This document shows positions 26,098 to 35,857 of a stretch of 64,000 bases of DNA, piece after piece. Both the position numbers and the translations under genes were made by a program. Position 1 is the first letter of the stretch. Each line of letters opens with the position of its first letter. The notes beneath the pieces are model-generated. The model saw nothing but the letters and a program-made list of their open reading frames with translations, was not told the origin of the DNA and did not search any database. The stretch is from Sphingoaurantiacus capsulatus. GTDB taxonomy: Bacteria > Pseudomonadota > Alphaproteobacteria > Sphingomonadales > Sphingomonadaceae. The stretch lies in assembly GCF_042648405.1 (NCBI RefSeq), contig NZ_JBHRXV010000011.1:682001-746000 (forward strand). Reading direction: 5' to 3'.

Positions 26098-28250
26098 TCG
26101 CTCGCTTCGAAATCCGCCAGCACCACCGGCTGCCCGGTCTGCAGCGATTCAACTGCGGCCAGCGTCGCAAGGCTGGTGGCGAACAACTCTTCCGCCGGCA
26201 CGCACGGTGCGCCGCTACGCAATCCGGCCACCCAGCCCCGCAGCATGTCGCCCTGCCCCTTGTCGACCGCACCGAGCTTCACCGCACGATGGCCGCCATC
26301 AGCGTAAAGGTCGAGCTGCCGGAAATCCCCGATCACCGCCGAGCGGCCACCGCCGAAAATCTCCACCTGCTCCTTCGCGAGCGCGGTCGAGCCGTCGGCG
26401 ACATAGGCCACGCTGGCGATCGAGCCGTTGGCGAAGCGCAAGGTCACCACGACATTGTCGTTGGTGACCGGGGACCGGTCGGCGCGGCCGGAGCCGATCG
26501 CGCTGACCTCAAGCGGCGCGCCGCCCGCAATCGCCGCGGCGAGATCGATGAAGTGGCACGCCTCGCCCACCAGCCGCCCGCCGCCGATCGACGGCGACTG
26601 GATCCAGTGATCGGCGGGGATGGCGCCGGCATTGACTCGGATCGCAACTACCAGCGGCGTGGCGACGCCGGCGAAATGCGCCTGCGCCTGCCGGGTCAGC
26701 GGCGCGAAGCGGCGGTTGAAGCCGACCATCAATTGCCGGCCGCTCGCCGCCCAGGCGCTGCGCACCGCGCGCCATTCGGCCAAGGTCAGCGCCAGCGGCT
26801 TTTCGACATAGACATGCTTGCCTGCCCGCAACGCCGCCTCGGTCGCCGAAGCATGCGTGTCGTGGCGCGTCGCGATCAGCAGCGCATCGCCATCGGGCGT
26901 CAGCAGCGACGGCAGGTCGGCGCCGGCAAAGGCGAAGCCCAGCCGTGCGGCCAGATCCTGCGCGGTGCGCCCGCTAGCGGTGGCGATGCCGGCGAAACGC
27001 ACCCCGGGCAGGCGCTGGAGCACCGGCAACAGCGACGCCGTGGCATAGTTGCCGGCGCCATAGACGGCGATGCCAAGGCCTTCGCCCGTCACCGCTGCCG
27101 GCGCTGCGACCGCCGTCAGCGCCGCCACTTCCGGCGCATAGGTCAGCACAACGCCCAGATAGGGCTCGCGCGGCTTGCCGGCGAGCAGCTCATAGGCCTG
27201 CGGCGCCGCCTCGATCGCGAAGCGGTGGGTGATCAGCCGTTTGACATCGACCGCGCCGCTGGCGAGCAGGTCGAGGAAGGTCTCGAGATTGCGCTGTTCG
27301 GTAAATCGCACATAGCCATAGGGGTAGTCGCTGCCTTCCTCCTCATACCGCGGGTCGTAGCGGCCCGGGCCGTAAGAGCGCGAGATGACCAGCGCGATCT
27401 CTTTCCGGAAATAGGGCTCGCGCGGCACGTCCATGCCGACCGCGCCGACGACGACCACCCGCCCCTTCTCGCGCGTGACCTCGCCGCACAGCTCGATCGG
27501 CTGGTTGCTCGACGTTCCGGCGCAGACGATCACCCCATCGACGCCGTGCCCGCCGGTGCGCGCCGCGCACAGGCTGGCGAGCGCGGCGGGATCGATGGCC
27601 GTCTCCGCGCCTAAGCCTTCGGCAAGCTTGCACAGCGCCGGATCGAGATCGGTGCCGATCACCCGGCAGCCGTTGGCACGAAGCAGCTGCACCGCGATCT
27701 GACCGAGCAGGCCGAGCCCGAGCACCAGGAAAGTCTCGCCGATCTTCGGTTCGGCCAGCCGCAACCCCTGCAGCGCGATGGCACCGACGGTCGCGAACGC
27801 CGCCTCCTCGTCGCTGACGCTGTCGGGCACCCGCGCCACGAGGTTGCGCGGCACCGCCACCACCTCGGCATGATTGGCAAAGCCGGCCCCGGCGCAGGCG
27901 ACACGGTCACCCTTCTGCAATCCCGTCACCTCGCCGCCCGCCGCGAGGACCCGACCGGCACTGCTGTAACCGAGCGGATTGGGCGTCTCCATCCGCGAGC
28001 GCACGGTCTGCAAGGTCTTGGCGAAGCCGTCGGTTCGCAGCTTCTTCAGCACCTGCCGCACCAGATCGGGCCGCGCCGCCGCTTTCCCAAGCAGCGACTT
28101 GCGGCCCATGTCGACCTTGGTTTTCTCGGTGCCGGCGCTGATCACAGAGGCGGCGTTGCGCACCAGCACATAGCGGGACGACAGCGCCGGGTCGGGCACG
28201 TCGGCTACCCGGATCTCGCCGCTGCGCAAGGACTGCACGACCTGCTTCAT
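26094..28250 (-). CDS. fused zinc-alcohol-dehydrogenase-like / Gfo-Idh-MocA oxidoreductase
   Basis: It encodes 718 residues in two enzymes' worth of sequence. Residues 1 to about 375 are a medium-chain dehydrogenase: GYSSAGRVLAAGGEV, FATVGAIALQGLRLAEPKIGETF and the NAD motif VLGLGLLGQIA. Residues about 395-718 are a Gfo/Idh/MocA domain with IAVYGAGNYATASLLP and the catalytic-Lys motif HVYVEKPLAL, then GGRLVGEACHFIDLA. This two-domain protein recurs in bacterial exopolysaccharide loci; it probably oxidises a nucleotide sugar or a sugar residue, but the substrate is not known. One base after asnB and ATGA overlap with the next gene. Confidence 0.9.
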   Translation of the reverse strand: MKQVVQSLRSGEIRVADVPDPALSSRYVLVRNAASVISAGTEKTKVDMGRKSLLGKAAARPDLVRQVLKKLRTDGFAKTLQTVRSRMETPNPLGYSSAGRVLAAGGEVTGLQKGDRVACAGAGFANHAEVVAVPRNLVARVPDSVSDEEAAFATVGAIALQGLRLAEPKIGETFLVLGLGLLGQIAVQLLRANGCRVIGTDLDPALCKLAEGLGAETAIDPAALASLCAARTGGHGVDGVIVCAGTSSNQPIELCGEVTREKGRVVVVGAVGMDVPREPYFRKEIALVISRSYGPGRYDPRYEEEGSDYPYGYVRFTEQRNLETFLDLLASGAVDVKRLITHRFAIEAAPQAYELLAGKPREPYLGVVLTYAPEVAALTAVAAPAAVTGEGLGIAVYGAGNYATASLLPVLQRLPGVRFAGIATASGRTAQDLAARLGFAFAGADLPSLLTPDGDALLIATRHDTHASATEAALRAGKHVYVEKPLALTLAEWRAVRSAWAASGRQLMVGFNRRFAPLTRQAQAHFAGVATPLVVAIRVNAGAIPADHWIQSPSIGGGRLVGEACHFIDLAAAIAGGAPLEVSAIGSGRADRSPVTNDNVVVTLRFANGSIASVAYVADGSTALAKEQVEIFGGGRSAVIGDFRQLDLYADGGHRAVKLGAVDKGQGDMLRGWVAGLRSGAPCVPAEELFATSLATLAAVESLQTGQPVVLADFEASE

Positions 28251-28251
28251 C

Positions 28252-30153
28252 TCAGACCCGGTGGTTCCTGAACCATTGCTCCATCGTCAGCAGATGCCAG
28301 ATTCGCTGCGCGTTGTCCGCCCGCCCGCTGCGATCGTCGGCGACCAGCCGCGTGAGGACGCCGGCATCGAACATGCCGCGTCCCGCCAGCCCCTGCGCCG
28401 ACAGCACATAATCGTCGACCATCTCCGCCAACTCGTTCTTCACCCAGGCGCGCAATGGCATGGTGAAGGAACTCTTGGGGCGGTCAACGATCTCGTCGGG
28501 CAGCCAGTCGGCGGCGACGTCTTTCAGCACCGACTTCATCCGCCCGCCGCGGATCTTGAAGCGCGACGGGATACGGAAGGCGGTGGCGATGACTTCGGGA
28601 TCGACGAAGGGCACGCGCACTTCGGTGGAGGCCGCCATGCTGGCGCGATCGGTGTAGGTCTGGTTCAGCGCGACGAGGAAGTGGTTCACGTCGGTAAACG
28701 CCATCCGCTCCAGCGGGTCGGTGCCGCCCGCCGCATAGAGCGCCGCATGGTCGCCGCGCAGCGTTTCGTACAGTTCGGGTGCCGCGGGCCCCAGCAGCTC
28801 GGCGAACTCCGCCGGCCCGAAATAGGTGTAGCTGCGCATATAGGCGTCCGCCTCCGGCAGTTCGGCGAACTGCAGGAAGCGTTTGGCCCAGCGCGAGGCG
28901 ACGAAGCCACGGCTGCGCGTCGATGCCGGCATGAGGTCGACAAGCTTGCCGACGCCGCGCCGCGCCGCGCCCGGCACGCGCCGATAATGGCGGGCGAGCA
29001 GGGCGGCGCGATGCCGGCGATAGCCGCCCAGCACCTCGTCGGCGCCCATGCCCGACAGCAGCACCTTGGTACCGGCCGAGCGCGCGGCTTCCGCCATCAG
29101 GAAGGTGTTGATCGCGGCGGAATCGCCGATCGGCTCACCCAGGTGCGCAACCATCTTCGGGATCAGCCCCGCGACATCGGCCTGCAGATCAATCGGCGTG
29201 AGGCGGACACCAAGATGGTTCGCCACCCTCTGCGCATAGGCCGCATCGTCGGGCATGCGCTCGTGCCCGCGCGCTTCGTCAGAGAAGCGGATAGTGTAGC
29301 AGTCCATTGCCCCCAGATGCCGCGCGGCCATCGCGACGATCAGGCTGGAATCGATGCCGCCGCTGAGGAACGCGCCGACCGGCACATCGGAGACAAGGTG
29401 CGCCTCCACCGACCCTGCGAGAGCGGCCGCAAGCGCGTCGCGCGCGCCCCTCGCGGTACCGAGCTGCTCGGCCGGCGGCACCAGCAATTCGCTCGCGCGC
29501 CAGTAGCGGTCGAGGCTGTGGCGGCCATCGGGCTCGATCGCCAGCACCCCGCCCGGCGGCAGCTTCCTCACCTCGCGCCAGATGCAGCGATCCTCAGGCA
29601 CGAACACATAAAGCAGCGACGCGCCAACCGTTGCCGTGTCGAGCGTGAACGCGCCGGGAAACGCGGCTTCGAGCGCGCCGAGTTCCGAGGCGAAGGCAAC
29701 GGCGCCATCGGGCCGCGCGGTATAGAAAAGCGGCTTGATACCGAAGCGGTCGCGGGCGAGCCACGCGCGGCCGGTGGTGACCTCGACGATCGCGAAGGCG
29801 AACATGCCGCGCAGCCGCCGCACCCCGTCGACACCCCAGGCGCGCCAGGCCTCGAGCAGCACCTCGGTGTCGCTTTCAGTGCGGAAGGCCACGCCCTGGC
29901 CGGCGAGCTCGGCGCGGAGCGCCTGATAGTTATAGATTTCGCCGTTGAAGACGATGACCAGCCCGTCCTTTTCGAACGGCTGGTTCGCCGCGGCGCTGAC
30001 ATCGATGATCGACAGACGGCGATGGCAGAGCGTCGCCGTGCCCTGCCGCCAGATACCTTCCGCGTCGGGGCCGCGATGCGCCAGCGCCACCGACAGCCGC
30101 GCGGCCGCCTCCGGCGCAAGGCCCGCCCCCACGGCGCCCGCAATTCCACACAT
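28252..30153 (-). CDS. asnB: asparagine-synthase-type glutamine amidotransferase
   Basis: It encodes 633 residues. Class II glutaminase domain: catalytic Cys directly after the initiator Met (MCGIAGAVG), RGPDAEG, HRRLSIIDVSAAANQPF and IVFNGEIYNYQALRAEL. The synthetase domain has the ATP pyrophosphatase loop FLSGGIDSSLIVAMA (about 264-278), then LLSGMGADEVLGGYRRHR and PKSSFTMPLRAWVK. The family activates a carboxylate with ATP and amidates it. In a polysaccharide operon a likely job is amidation of a uronic acid, as AsnB-like WbpS is thought to do in Pseudomonas O-antigen loci; asparagine synthesis is the alternative. Confidence 0.93.
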   Translation of the reverse strand: MCGIAGAVGAGLAPEAAARLSVALAHRGPDAEGIWRQGTATLCHRRLSIIDVSAAANQPFEKDGLVIVFNGEIYNYQALRAELAGQGVAFRTESDTEVLLEAWRAWGVDGVRRLRGMFAFAIVEVTTGRAWLARDRFGIKPLFYTARPDGAVAFASELGALEAAFPGAFTLDTATVGASLLYVFVPEDRCIWREVRKLPPGGVLAIEPDGRHSLDRYWRASELLVPPAEQLGTARGARDALAAALAGSVEAHLVSDVPVGAFLSGGIDSSLIVAMAARHLGAMDCYTIRFSDEARGHERMPDDAAYAQRVANHLGVRLTPIDLQADVAGLIPKMVAHLGEPIGDSAAINTFLMAEAARSAGTKVLLSGMGADEVLGGYRRHRAALLARHYRRVPGAARRGVGKLVDLMPASTRSRGFVASRWAKRFLQFAELPEADAYMRSYTYFGPAEFAELLGPAAPELYETLRGDHAALYAAGGTDPLERMAFTDVNHFLVALNQTYTDRASMAASTEVRVPFVDPEVIATAFRIPSRFKIRGGRMKSVLKDVAADWLPDEIVDRPKSSFTMPLRAWVKNELAEMVDDYVLSAQGLAGRGMFDAGVLTRLVADDRSGRADNAQRIWHLLTMEQWFRNHRV

Positions 30154-30286
30154 GACTTAACGCCCCCGTGGCGGGCAGATGCCCGCCGCCGGCCGGTCAC
30201 CCCCCGCCAAAGGATGCGCAGCCCGTGTCCTGTCCACTACCGTCGCGCCGCTTCGCGCCGACCTGCTCCCCCAAGCGCCGGCCATC

Positions 30287-31630
30287 CTACGCCTCAAACT
30301 GCCGGACGAGAAGCTGCGCCTTGCCGTTGCGCCCGAGTTGCGGCGCATCGACCGGGCGCACCCGGACCAGCATGTCGGCGCCGAGGCGCGCGCGCATGGC
30401 GTGTTCGATCTCGCGAAGCATTGCCGCCGACACCTCGGCGCGCGGCACGACCAGCACGTCGACCTCGCCGGCGACCGGCTGAAACAGCTGCAGATGGCTC
30501 ACATTCGCCAGCTGGCTGTCGTGCAGGTTAAGCGCGGTGGTGCTGACCCGGCTGCCGTCGCGGCGATGAATCCATTCGCCGGCGCGGCCGCTCTTCATCC
30601 GGAACGCACGCCCCAGCCGTCCACAATCCGGGCAGGTTTCACCGAGGAATTCGGCCATGTCGCCGGTGCGATATCGCAGGAGCGCCATCGACGGATTGAT
30701 AAACCCGGTCGCGACGATCTCGCCGACCTGCCCCGGTTCCACCGCCTTGTTCATGTCGGGGTCGAGAAACTCGGTCAGCCCATAGAAGGGATTGGCGTGA
30801 TAGTTGCGGCAGTCGGAATATTCGCCGGCCAGCGCAAGCTTCTCCGAATGACCGTACCAACTGAGCAGGCGCAGCCCCAGCTCGCCCTCGATGAGTGCGC
30901 GATGCGCGGGATAGACGAACTCGCTGCCGCACAGCACCGCCTTCAGCGAGCGCGGCCGGTTGCCCTTCGTCGCCCATCGCAGCCCGACGGCCGCCGCCGC
31001 GCTGGGATAGGCGTGGAGATACTCGATGCCGTTCGCCTCGATGAATGCCGAGAATTCGTCGATATAGGCATCGTCGAGATTGAAGTTGTCGAAGGCGATT
31101 TCCTTGGTGATCGGAAACACCGCCATCCGCCCGCGCAGCACATGATTGCGCAACACCGCCCGCACCGACCGCCGCCGATCAAACCCCACCTCGGCCCAGA
31201 TCCGGCTCATCCAATACCATTCGGCGCCCTTGCGGCGACGATGCATGTAGAGAGTCAGCGTTTCACCGGTGGAGCCGCCGGTTGTAACGATTTCATGCGG
31301 GCCGATGCCGGTGCGGAAAGCCGCGGGATTGCGGATGACGATATCTTTGGAGAGGGGGGGGAGGTCGGTGAAGTGGTTGAGTGTTATTGGACCAGCAGAA
31401 CGATAGTGGTCGGCCAACGACGCACACGCAAGCCCAGCCACAAGAGCCGCTCGCTGGTAGTCGTCGATGAATCCGCTTTTATTCCAGACCTCGGCAAAGT
31501 GGCGACCCAACGCACTTGCGTCACGAAACGTAGGCGACAGCTTGCCAATATTGACCAGACACATAGCGCCGAGAGCCGAACGCTGCCAGCCTGACAACCG
31601 CATAAGGCATGACTTATCGGGTACGCGCAT
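30287..31630 (-). CDS. PaaK/CapK-like AMP-forming ligase family protein
   Basis: It encodes 447 residues; the start at 31630 overlaps the glycosyltransferase gene by 17 bases, and an ATG nine codons later is possible. The adenylation motif TTGGSTGETLTLYMHRRR (about 115-132), CGSEFVYPAHRALIEGELGLRLLSWYGHSEK, YRTGDMAEF and CPDCGRLGRAFRMKSGRAGEWI match the phenylacetate-CoA ligase / CapK branch of the ANL superfamily. CapK-like proteins are common in capsule loci and their substrate is not established. It may activate an acyl group that is attached to the polysaccharide. A 133-base gap to asnB follows. Confidence 0.88.
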   Translation of the reverse strand: MRVPDKSCLMRLSGWQRSALGAMCLVNIGKLSPTFRDASALGRHFAEVWNKSGFIDDYQRAALVAGLACASLADHYRSAGPITLNHFTDLPPLSKDIVIRNPAAFRTGIGPHEIVTTGGSTGETLTLYMHRRRKGAEWYWMSRIWAEVGFDRRRSVRAVLRNHVLRGRMAVFPITKEIAFDNFNLDDAYIDEFSAFIEANGIEYLHAYPSAAAAVGLRWATKGNRPRSLKAVLCGSEFVYPAHRALIEGELGLRLLSWYGHSEKLALAGEYSDCRNYHANPFYGLTEFLDPDMNKAVEPGQVGEIVATGFINPSMALLRYRTGDMAEFLGETCPDCGRLGRAFRMKSGRAGEWIHRRDGSRVSTTALNLHDSQLANVSHLQLFQPVAGEVDVLVVPRAEVSAAMLREIEHAMRARLGADMLVRVRPVDAPQLGRNGKAQLLVRQFEA

Positions 31631-32747
31631 TGCCGACTAGTATGTCTGCCACGCGCTCCTGGAACTTCTCAAGCTGATATCTGTCCTCGTATCGCTTACG
31701 AGCCCGCGTACCAAACGCCTCTCGAAGATTCGGCGAACGGATTAGCTCCTCCAGAGCATCGGCTAGCGCAACTGCAGACCGTTCCCGTATGAGCACTCCG
31801 GCGTTGTCGGCGAGCATTTCCGGAATAGCGCCTTCGCTTGTAGACACAATCACCAGTCCGGCGCTCATGGCTTCAAGGATGCTGAGCGGGAAACCTTCGT
31901 TCTGTGAGGGGAGAACGAAGATATCCGCCGCATCAAGCAATTCTTGCTTTAGCTTTCCATATGCTGGGCCGACGTACCTCGCCAGAGTTGACCATGGCTC
32001 TCTAGCTAGCGCTTCCAGAAATCGGTCATGAAACATGCCATCACTTGCTGGCGCTCCTGCAAAACATACCTCGAACACGCATTCGCGTTCACGCAGGATT
32101 TGTGCCGCCTCCAGTAACAATAGCGGCCCTTTGGCTTCCACGAGGTTAGACAGAAAGAGAACTCGCACAGCGCCACTGGGTCGGGATTTACGCTTGCTTG
32201 CAAAATCGTTAGCACCGTTTGGGACAACCGCAACCGAAGTCGATCGGGCGAACGCCTCAATGTCGCGCGCCAAAGGCTCTGCCAACACGATTACTGTCTG
32301 CCCTTTGAAAAGCCATTTGAGCAAGCTTCCCAGTATCGGCCGATCTGCGTATGCCGCGAGCCCTCTACCATGAAGATGAACAATCAACGGAACACGAGTG
32401 AATCTAGTTACAATTCCTAACGCGATATCCTTAATCAGGCCAGGGCCGATAACAGCCATAGCCAAGTAAGCCTTGGTAGGTCTCCAGAAAATTGTCAAAA
32501 CTGCAACTCGTAAGATCAACAGAGCTACGCGCATCGCCTTGCTGACCCGGAACACCCCTACGTCTGACAAAATTCTTGCACCGGCTATATTCACCACGCG
32601 CATTTCAAATTCACGATCAGGTGAAGCCGCTGCCAAATGATCGACGACCGATTGGCATGCCTGGGCGGATCCATGCAGGGGCGGGGGTAACGGCACGAGG
32701 AGCAGCACTCTCTGCACATTTCGACTGCGCCGTCTAGGGATAGCCAT
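31614..32747 (-). CDS. glycosyltransferase family 4
   Basis: It encodes 377 residues from the ATG at 32747, which shares TGATG with the preceding stop; an earlier ATG at 32774 is less likely. GT-B fold: N-terminal LLLVPLPPPLHGSAQACQSVV, linker VAVVPNGAND, then RVLFLSNLVEAKGPLLLLEAA and the nucleotide-sugar site FVLPSQNEGFPLSILEAMSAGLVIVST with the E-x7-E pattern (E in NEGFP and in LEAM). It retains the donor configuration and adds one sugar to the lipid-linked intermediate in the cytoplasm. Its composition is less GC-rich than the flanking operon genes. Confidence 0.92.
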   Translation of the reverse strand: MAIPRRRSRNVQRVLLLVPLPPPLHGSAQACQSVVDHLAAASPDREFEMRVVNIAGARILSDVGVFRVSKAMRVALLILRVAVLTIFWRPTKAYLAMAVIGPGLIKDIALGIVTRFTRVPLIVHLHGRGLAAYADRPILGSLLKWLFKGQTVIVLAEPLARDIEAFARSTSVAVVPNGANDFASKRKSRPSGAVRVLFLSNLVEAKGPLLLLEAAQILRERECVFEVCFAGAPASDGMFHDRFLEALAREPWSTLARYVGPAYGKLKQELLDAADIFVLPSQNEGFPLSILEAMSAGLVIVSTSEGAIPEMLADNAGVLIRERSAVALADALEELIRSPNLREAFGTRARKRYEDRYQLEKFQERVADILVGNARTR

Positions 32748-33976
32748 CAAAGCGCGCAAGCTCGGTCGCCGCACACAGCTCGCCGATGTCGAATGACGGT
32801 AGCAAGCGCGATAATAAAAGCGCAGCCCAAAGTGTAGGTCGGACTTTCAATGCCGACATTCAGGAACATTGCCAAAAATAGTATAGCTGAGAGCGCGGAA
32901 AATATTTTCTCCGATTCTTTTGCGGATCGAGGAGTTGTTCCCCGGATCATAATATAAAAAAATATTATCCCAAATATTCCCATCCTATAAATAACACCAA
33001 CAAAACTATTATGATGACCAATCAAGAAAAAAGATACATCCTGCGAAAGAATTCCAGTAGTCATTTCAAACGATTGATCACCACTATAAACCAAGCCCCT
33101 TAGCGCTGGAACACCGAATCCGAAACCAAAAGGTCCCTGGGTTAGCCATGCCGTCAAACCATCGATGGCCCATATCGCCCTAGCCGCAGTATTAGGATCA
33201 TAATAATATGCTTGCTTAAAAAAAACATACGCCAAAATTAAACCAAAAGTTGAAAAAATGACTAGATATAAAAATATTGATCTATGATAGTTCGTAATCA
33301 ATATAAAAAATAACGCGACGCCAAGAATTATGTTCTGCATTGCTAATGATAGTAAATTTGCCGACAAATATATAATAAATACCATCCACATTGAATTATA
33401 CCTTTCAAAGTAGATGTATGCACATATAGCCCCCAATATCGAAATATTATTCCTCAGCCCGTAAAATACTCCAGCCTCATGGTAATATGTTCTCACAATT
33501 CCCGTTGAAAAAAAATACTCCGCAAATAACCCCATTAGTAATACCGGGATTGACCAATGTAATATTCTAATATCTATCAATTTATTAATATATATAGCAA
33601 ACAAATAAATGGCTACTGGCAAAATCAAAAAAGGATAAGCCTGACGCAATACGATATTTTCGTCACGGACATGCCCCCAAGGATTGGGTAACATTTCCAG
33701 ATAAGAGGCAGATACCATCAAAATAGAAAGACAGAAGAATGCCTTGGCACCAGGGGGCGCGCTTAAACTACTTCCTCTCCCAAAAAATACCACAGGAAAG
33801 AAGAGAGTAAGCGCGACGAGCTGAGATAACCCCTGACTTTCGCGAATAAAAGCGCTCGATAGAGCGAGACCCAGCATTGGAATTTGCCATACGACTATTT
33901 CGCTGTAAGTCGCTCGCGACCTGCGCGGCCCAATGTCAGCCACTCTAGCCTCGCCATGCAGAAAATTTCCTCTCAT
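32747..33976 (-). CDS. Wzy-like polysaccharide polymerase (multi-spanning membrane protein)
   Basis: It encodes 409 residues with about ten to twelve hydrophobic segments from residue 30 to 400 and a long central loop (about 250-320) containing NTAARAIWAIDGLTAWLTQGPFGFGFG and GHHNSFVGVIYRMG. The GPFGFGFG and HHNSF pieces resemble the O-antigen ligase/polymerase (Wzy/WaaL) active loop. Strongly AT-rich: 18 G/C among the 60 bases at 33181-33240, against roughly two thirds elsewhere. ATGA overlap with the flippase before and TGATG with GT4 after. It most likely polymerises repeat units in the periplasm. Confidence 0.82.
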   Translation of the reverse strand: MRGNFLHGEARVADIGPRRSRATYSEIVVWQIPMLGLALSSAFIRESQGLSQLVALTLFFPVVFFGRGSSLSAPPGAKAFFCLSILMVSASYLEMLPNPWGHVRDENIVLRQAYPFLILPVAIYLFAIYINKLIDIRILHWSIPVLLMGLFAEYFFSTGIVRTYYHEAGVFYGLRNNISILGAICAYIYFERYNSMWMVFIIYLSANLLSLAMQNIILGVALFFILITNYHRSIFLYLVIFSTFGLILAYVFFKQAYYYDPNTAARAIWAIDGLTAWLTQGPFGFGFGVPALRGLVYSGDQSFEMTTGILSQDVSFFLIGHHNSFVGVIYRMGIFGIIFFYIMIRGTTPRSAKESEKIFSALSAILFLAMFLNVGIESPTYTLGCAFIIALATVIRHRRAVCGDRACAL

Positions 33977-35154
33977 GATTGTTCATATTTTATTAATGAA
34001 CGCAGACTAAAGTGACGGTAGGCTGCCGCCAGTGCAGCCTCAATAACCGCGAGGGCCAGCAAGGCGTAAAATACGCTGACTTTAAGAACAGATGTCAGAA
34101 GCACAGCCGATATCGCCGCGAGCAGAGCTAAGACATTCACCACTCCAAACACTCGATCTCTCCGTGTCAGTATTATCTGCACTTGATAGCCAACGGTAGC
34201 TGCGGCTGGGAGCATCGCAACCATGGCGATCATGGCCGAAATTATCTCCCCGTCTCCCAAAGAAAAGTAAGTCCCGGCTGCGATCACGCCTACTGCAGAC
34301 GCGAGGACAGCCAGCATCAAGAGCCCGTTTGCTCGAGCCGCAAAAGCAGCATCCGAGAAGCGCGGAAAAAAGACCTGCGAAACTGACCTTAGTCCACCAT
34401 AACAAACAGCCACGACCTTAAAATAGATATAGAAATAGCTCGCTGCGCTAGGTTCCACCGTTGCGACAGCAAGCCACAATGGGAATGTGCGCAGCAGATT
34501 CTGCGCCGCTGCACCAAGCCCCACATGGAATAGCCTGCCATAGATCCGAAGAGCACTAATCGAGAAGTGCGGTATAGCACGCAAGCCGTAATGCCGGCCG
34601 ATGAGCGCTGAAAAGGCTCCCGCAAATATAGCGCCAGCCGAAAATGCCGTTAGCAAGCTAGCTTCATCAGACCGCCAAAAAGAGAAGAGCAGTGCCGCCG
34701 CGATCGGCAGCAGCGCTCTAGCGGCGCTAGATAGCGCGGCGGCCAGCACATTCCCTCGCCCGTAGAGGATTGCCTCCGGGCCAATCATTGCCATTGGCAG
34801 AAGGCCAATGCCAATGCTGACCGAAAGAGGGATGGCACCGAGTGTCAGGCCCACGACGCTCACCACGGCACACAAAACTGCTGCCGTCCAGCAGCAGGAT
34901 CGGACAGCCTCGATATACTTCGGAGCCCGCGACTGCGCAGCCGACCTACTAAGCTCAGTTGCAATACCGAACGAGGCGAACGCCTGAAAAAGCAGAAGTG
35001 TAGACTCTACCGACGCGATCCGCTGAAAAGCGTCACTGCCAACCAATGAAAGCAGTGCCAGCGCACCAGCCGCAGCGCCGGCCTGCCCGCCACCGGTAAT
35101 TCCGAGCACGGTCAAAAGCCGTAAAATCGCCGACGAGCGCCCCGACTCAATCAC
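33973..35154 (-). CDS. Wzx-like polysaccharide flippase
   Basis: It encodes 393 residues, about 11-12 hydrophobic helices across the whole length, few charges, with the MATE/MOP-type start 'LRLLTVLGITGGGQAGAAAGALALLSLVGSDAFQRIASVES'. Size and topology fit the O-antigen flippase family, which moves undecaprenyl-linked repeat units across the inner membrane, but sequence motifs are weak. The position between a methyltransferase and the Wzy-like gene, with ATGA overlaps on both sides, supports the role. GC content is lower than in the chromosomal genes but higher than in the Wzy-like gene. Confidence 0.8.
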   Translation of the reverse strand: MIESGRSSAILRLLTVLGITGGGQAGAAAGALALLSLVGSDAFQRIASVESTLLLFQAFASFGIATELSRSAAQSRAPKYIEAVRSCCWTAAVLCAVVSVVGLTLGAIPLSVSIGIGLLPMAMIGPEAILYGRGNVLAAALSSAARALLPIAAALLFSFWRSDEASLLTAFSAGAIFAGAFSALIGRHYGLRAIPHFSISALRIYGRLFHVGLGAAAQNLLRTFPLWLAVATVEPSAASYFYIYFKVVAVCYGGLRSVSQVFFPRFSDAAFAARANGLLMLAVLASAVGVIAAGTYFSLGDGEIISAMIAMVAMLPAAATVGYQVQIILTRRDRVFGVVNVLALLAAISAVLLTSVLKVSVFYALLALAVIEAALAAAYRHFSLRSLIKYEQS

Positions 35155-35828
35155 GCCGTGCGAACCACCCGACTAGATACGACGACAATTCCCTCGCCGA
35201 ACTGCGGAAATACACTTAGCACAACATGATAGATTCCTTTCATTATTCTCTTTAATCCATTTTTTCTTGTAATATCTGAATAAAATGCGAAATTAACAAT
35301 ATATAGCCCGTATCTTGAAAGAAATGTCCTCATCGTAGCATATGAAAAATACGATACATGATCCTCATGTACGGTCTCTATTCCTCGAAATAATCTTATA
35401 ATTGTAGTTAGACAAAACGCGTTTGGCGCCGTTATGATAAAAACGCCATCATCCTTCATTATTTGTGCAGAATTCTCAATGAGCTTGCCTGAATTGGATA
35501 GATGTTCAATTACTTCTCCTGCGACAACGACATCGAATTTTTCGTCTAAATTTAAACCATTTTCGATGTCCGCAACGTGAAGGTCACGTATACCAAACGA
35601 CCTCATCAACTCGATGCCGCCTTCGTCGATGTCCACTCCTACAACTCGCGCCGACACTTTGAGTAATTGAGCATGCAATAGTTCACCGTTTTCGAAGCGA
35701 ACTTTTGTTAGACCCGAATCAACACAACCGATATGAAGAACTGATTTCCCCCGGCAAAAATCGCTTAGAAAAGCTTGACGCGACGTGACCAGCGCCGAGC
35801 GCGAAATCTTGTGAAAGAATTTGACCAT
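35151..35828 (-). CDS. class I SAM-dependent methyltransferase
   Basis: It encodes 225 residues. SAM-binding motif I is divergent, KSVLHIGCVDSGLTK (about 28-42), followed by VVGVDIDEGGIEL (acidic loop), DVVVAGEVIEHLSNSGKLI and the IITAPNAFCLTTI strand, the pattern of Methyltransf_11/23 proteins. 'SYFSYATMRTFLSRYG' is typical of those acting on glycolipid or sugar substrates. AT-rich like its neighbours. ATGA overlap with the flippase. It probably O-methylates a sugar of the repeat unit or caps the chain. Confidence 0.87.
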   Translation of the reverse strand: MVKFFHKISRSALVTSRQAFLSDFCRGKSVLHIGCVDSGLTKVRFENGELLHAQLLKVSARVVGVDIDEGGIELMRSFGIRDLHVADIENGLNLDEKFDVVVAGEVIEHLSNSGKLIENSAQIMKDDGVFIITAPNAFCLTTIIRLFRGIETVHEDHVSYFSYATMRTFLSRYGLYIVNFAFYSDITRKNGLKRIMKGIYHVVLSVFPQFGEGIVVVSSRVVRTA

Positions 35829-35857
35829 GTCGTCCTCTTGAACGGTCTGAGTGATCG

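Noticed and set aside
28261..30531. 756-codon forward frame
   Set aside because: Antisense to asnB with intact catalytic motifs; no ribosome site or known family.
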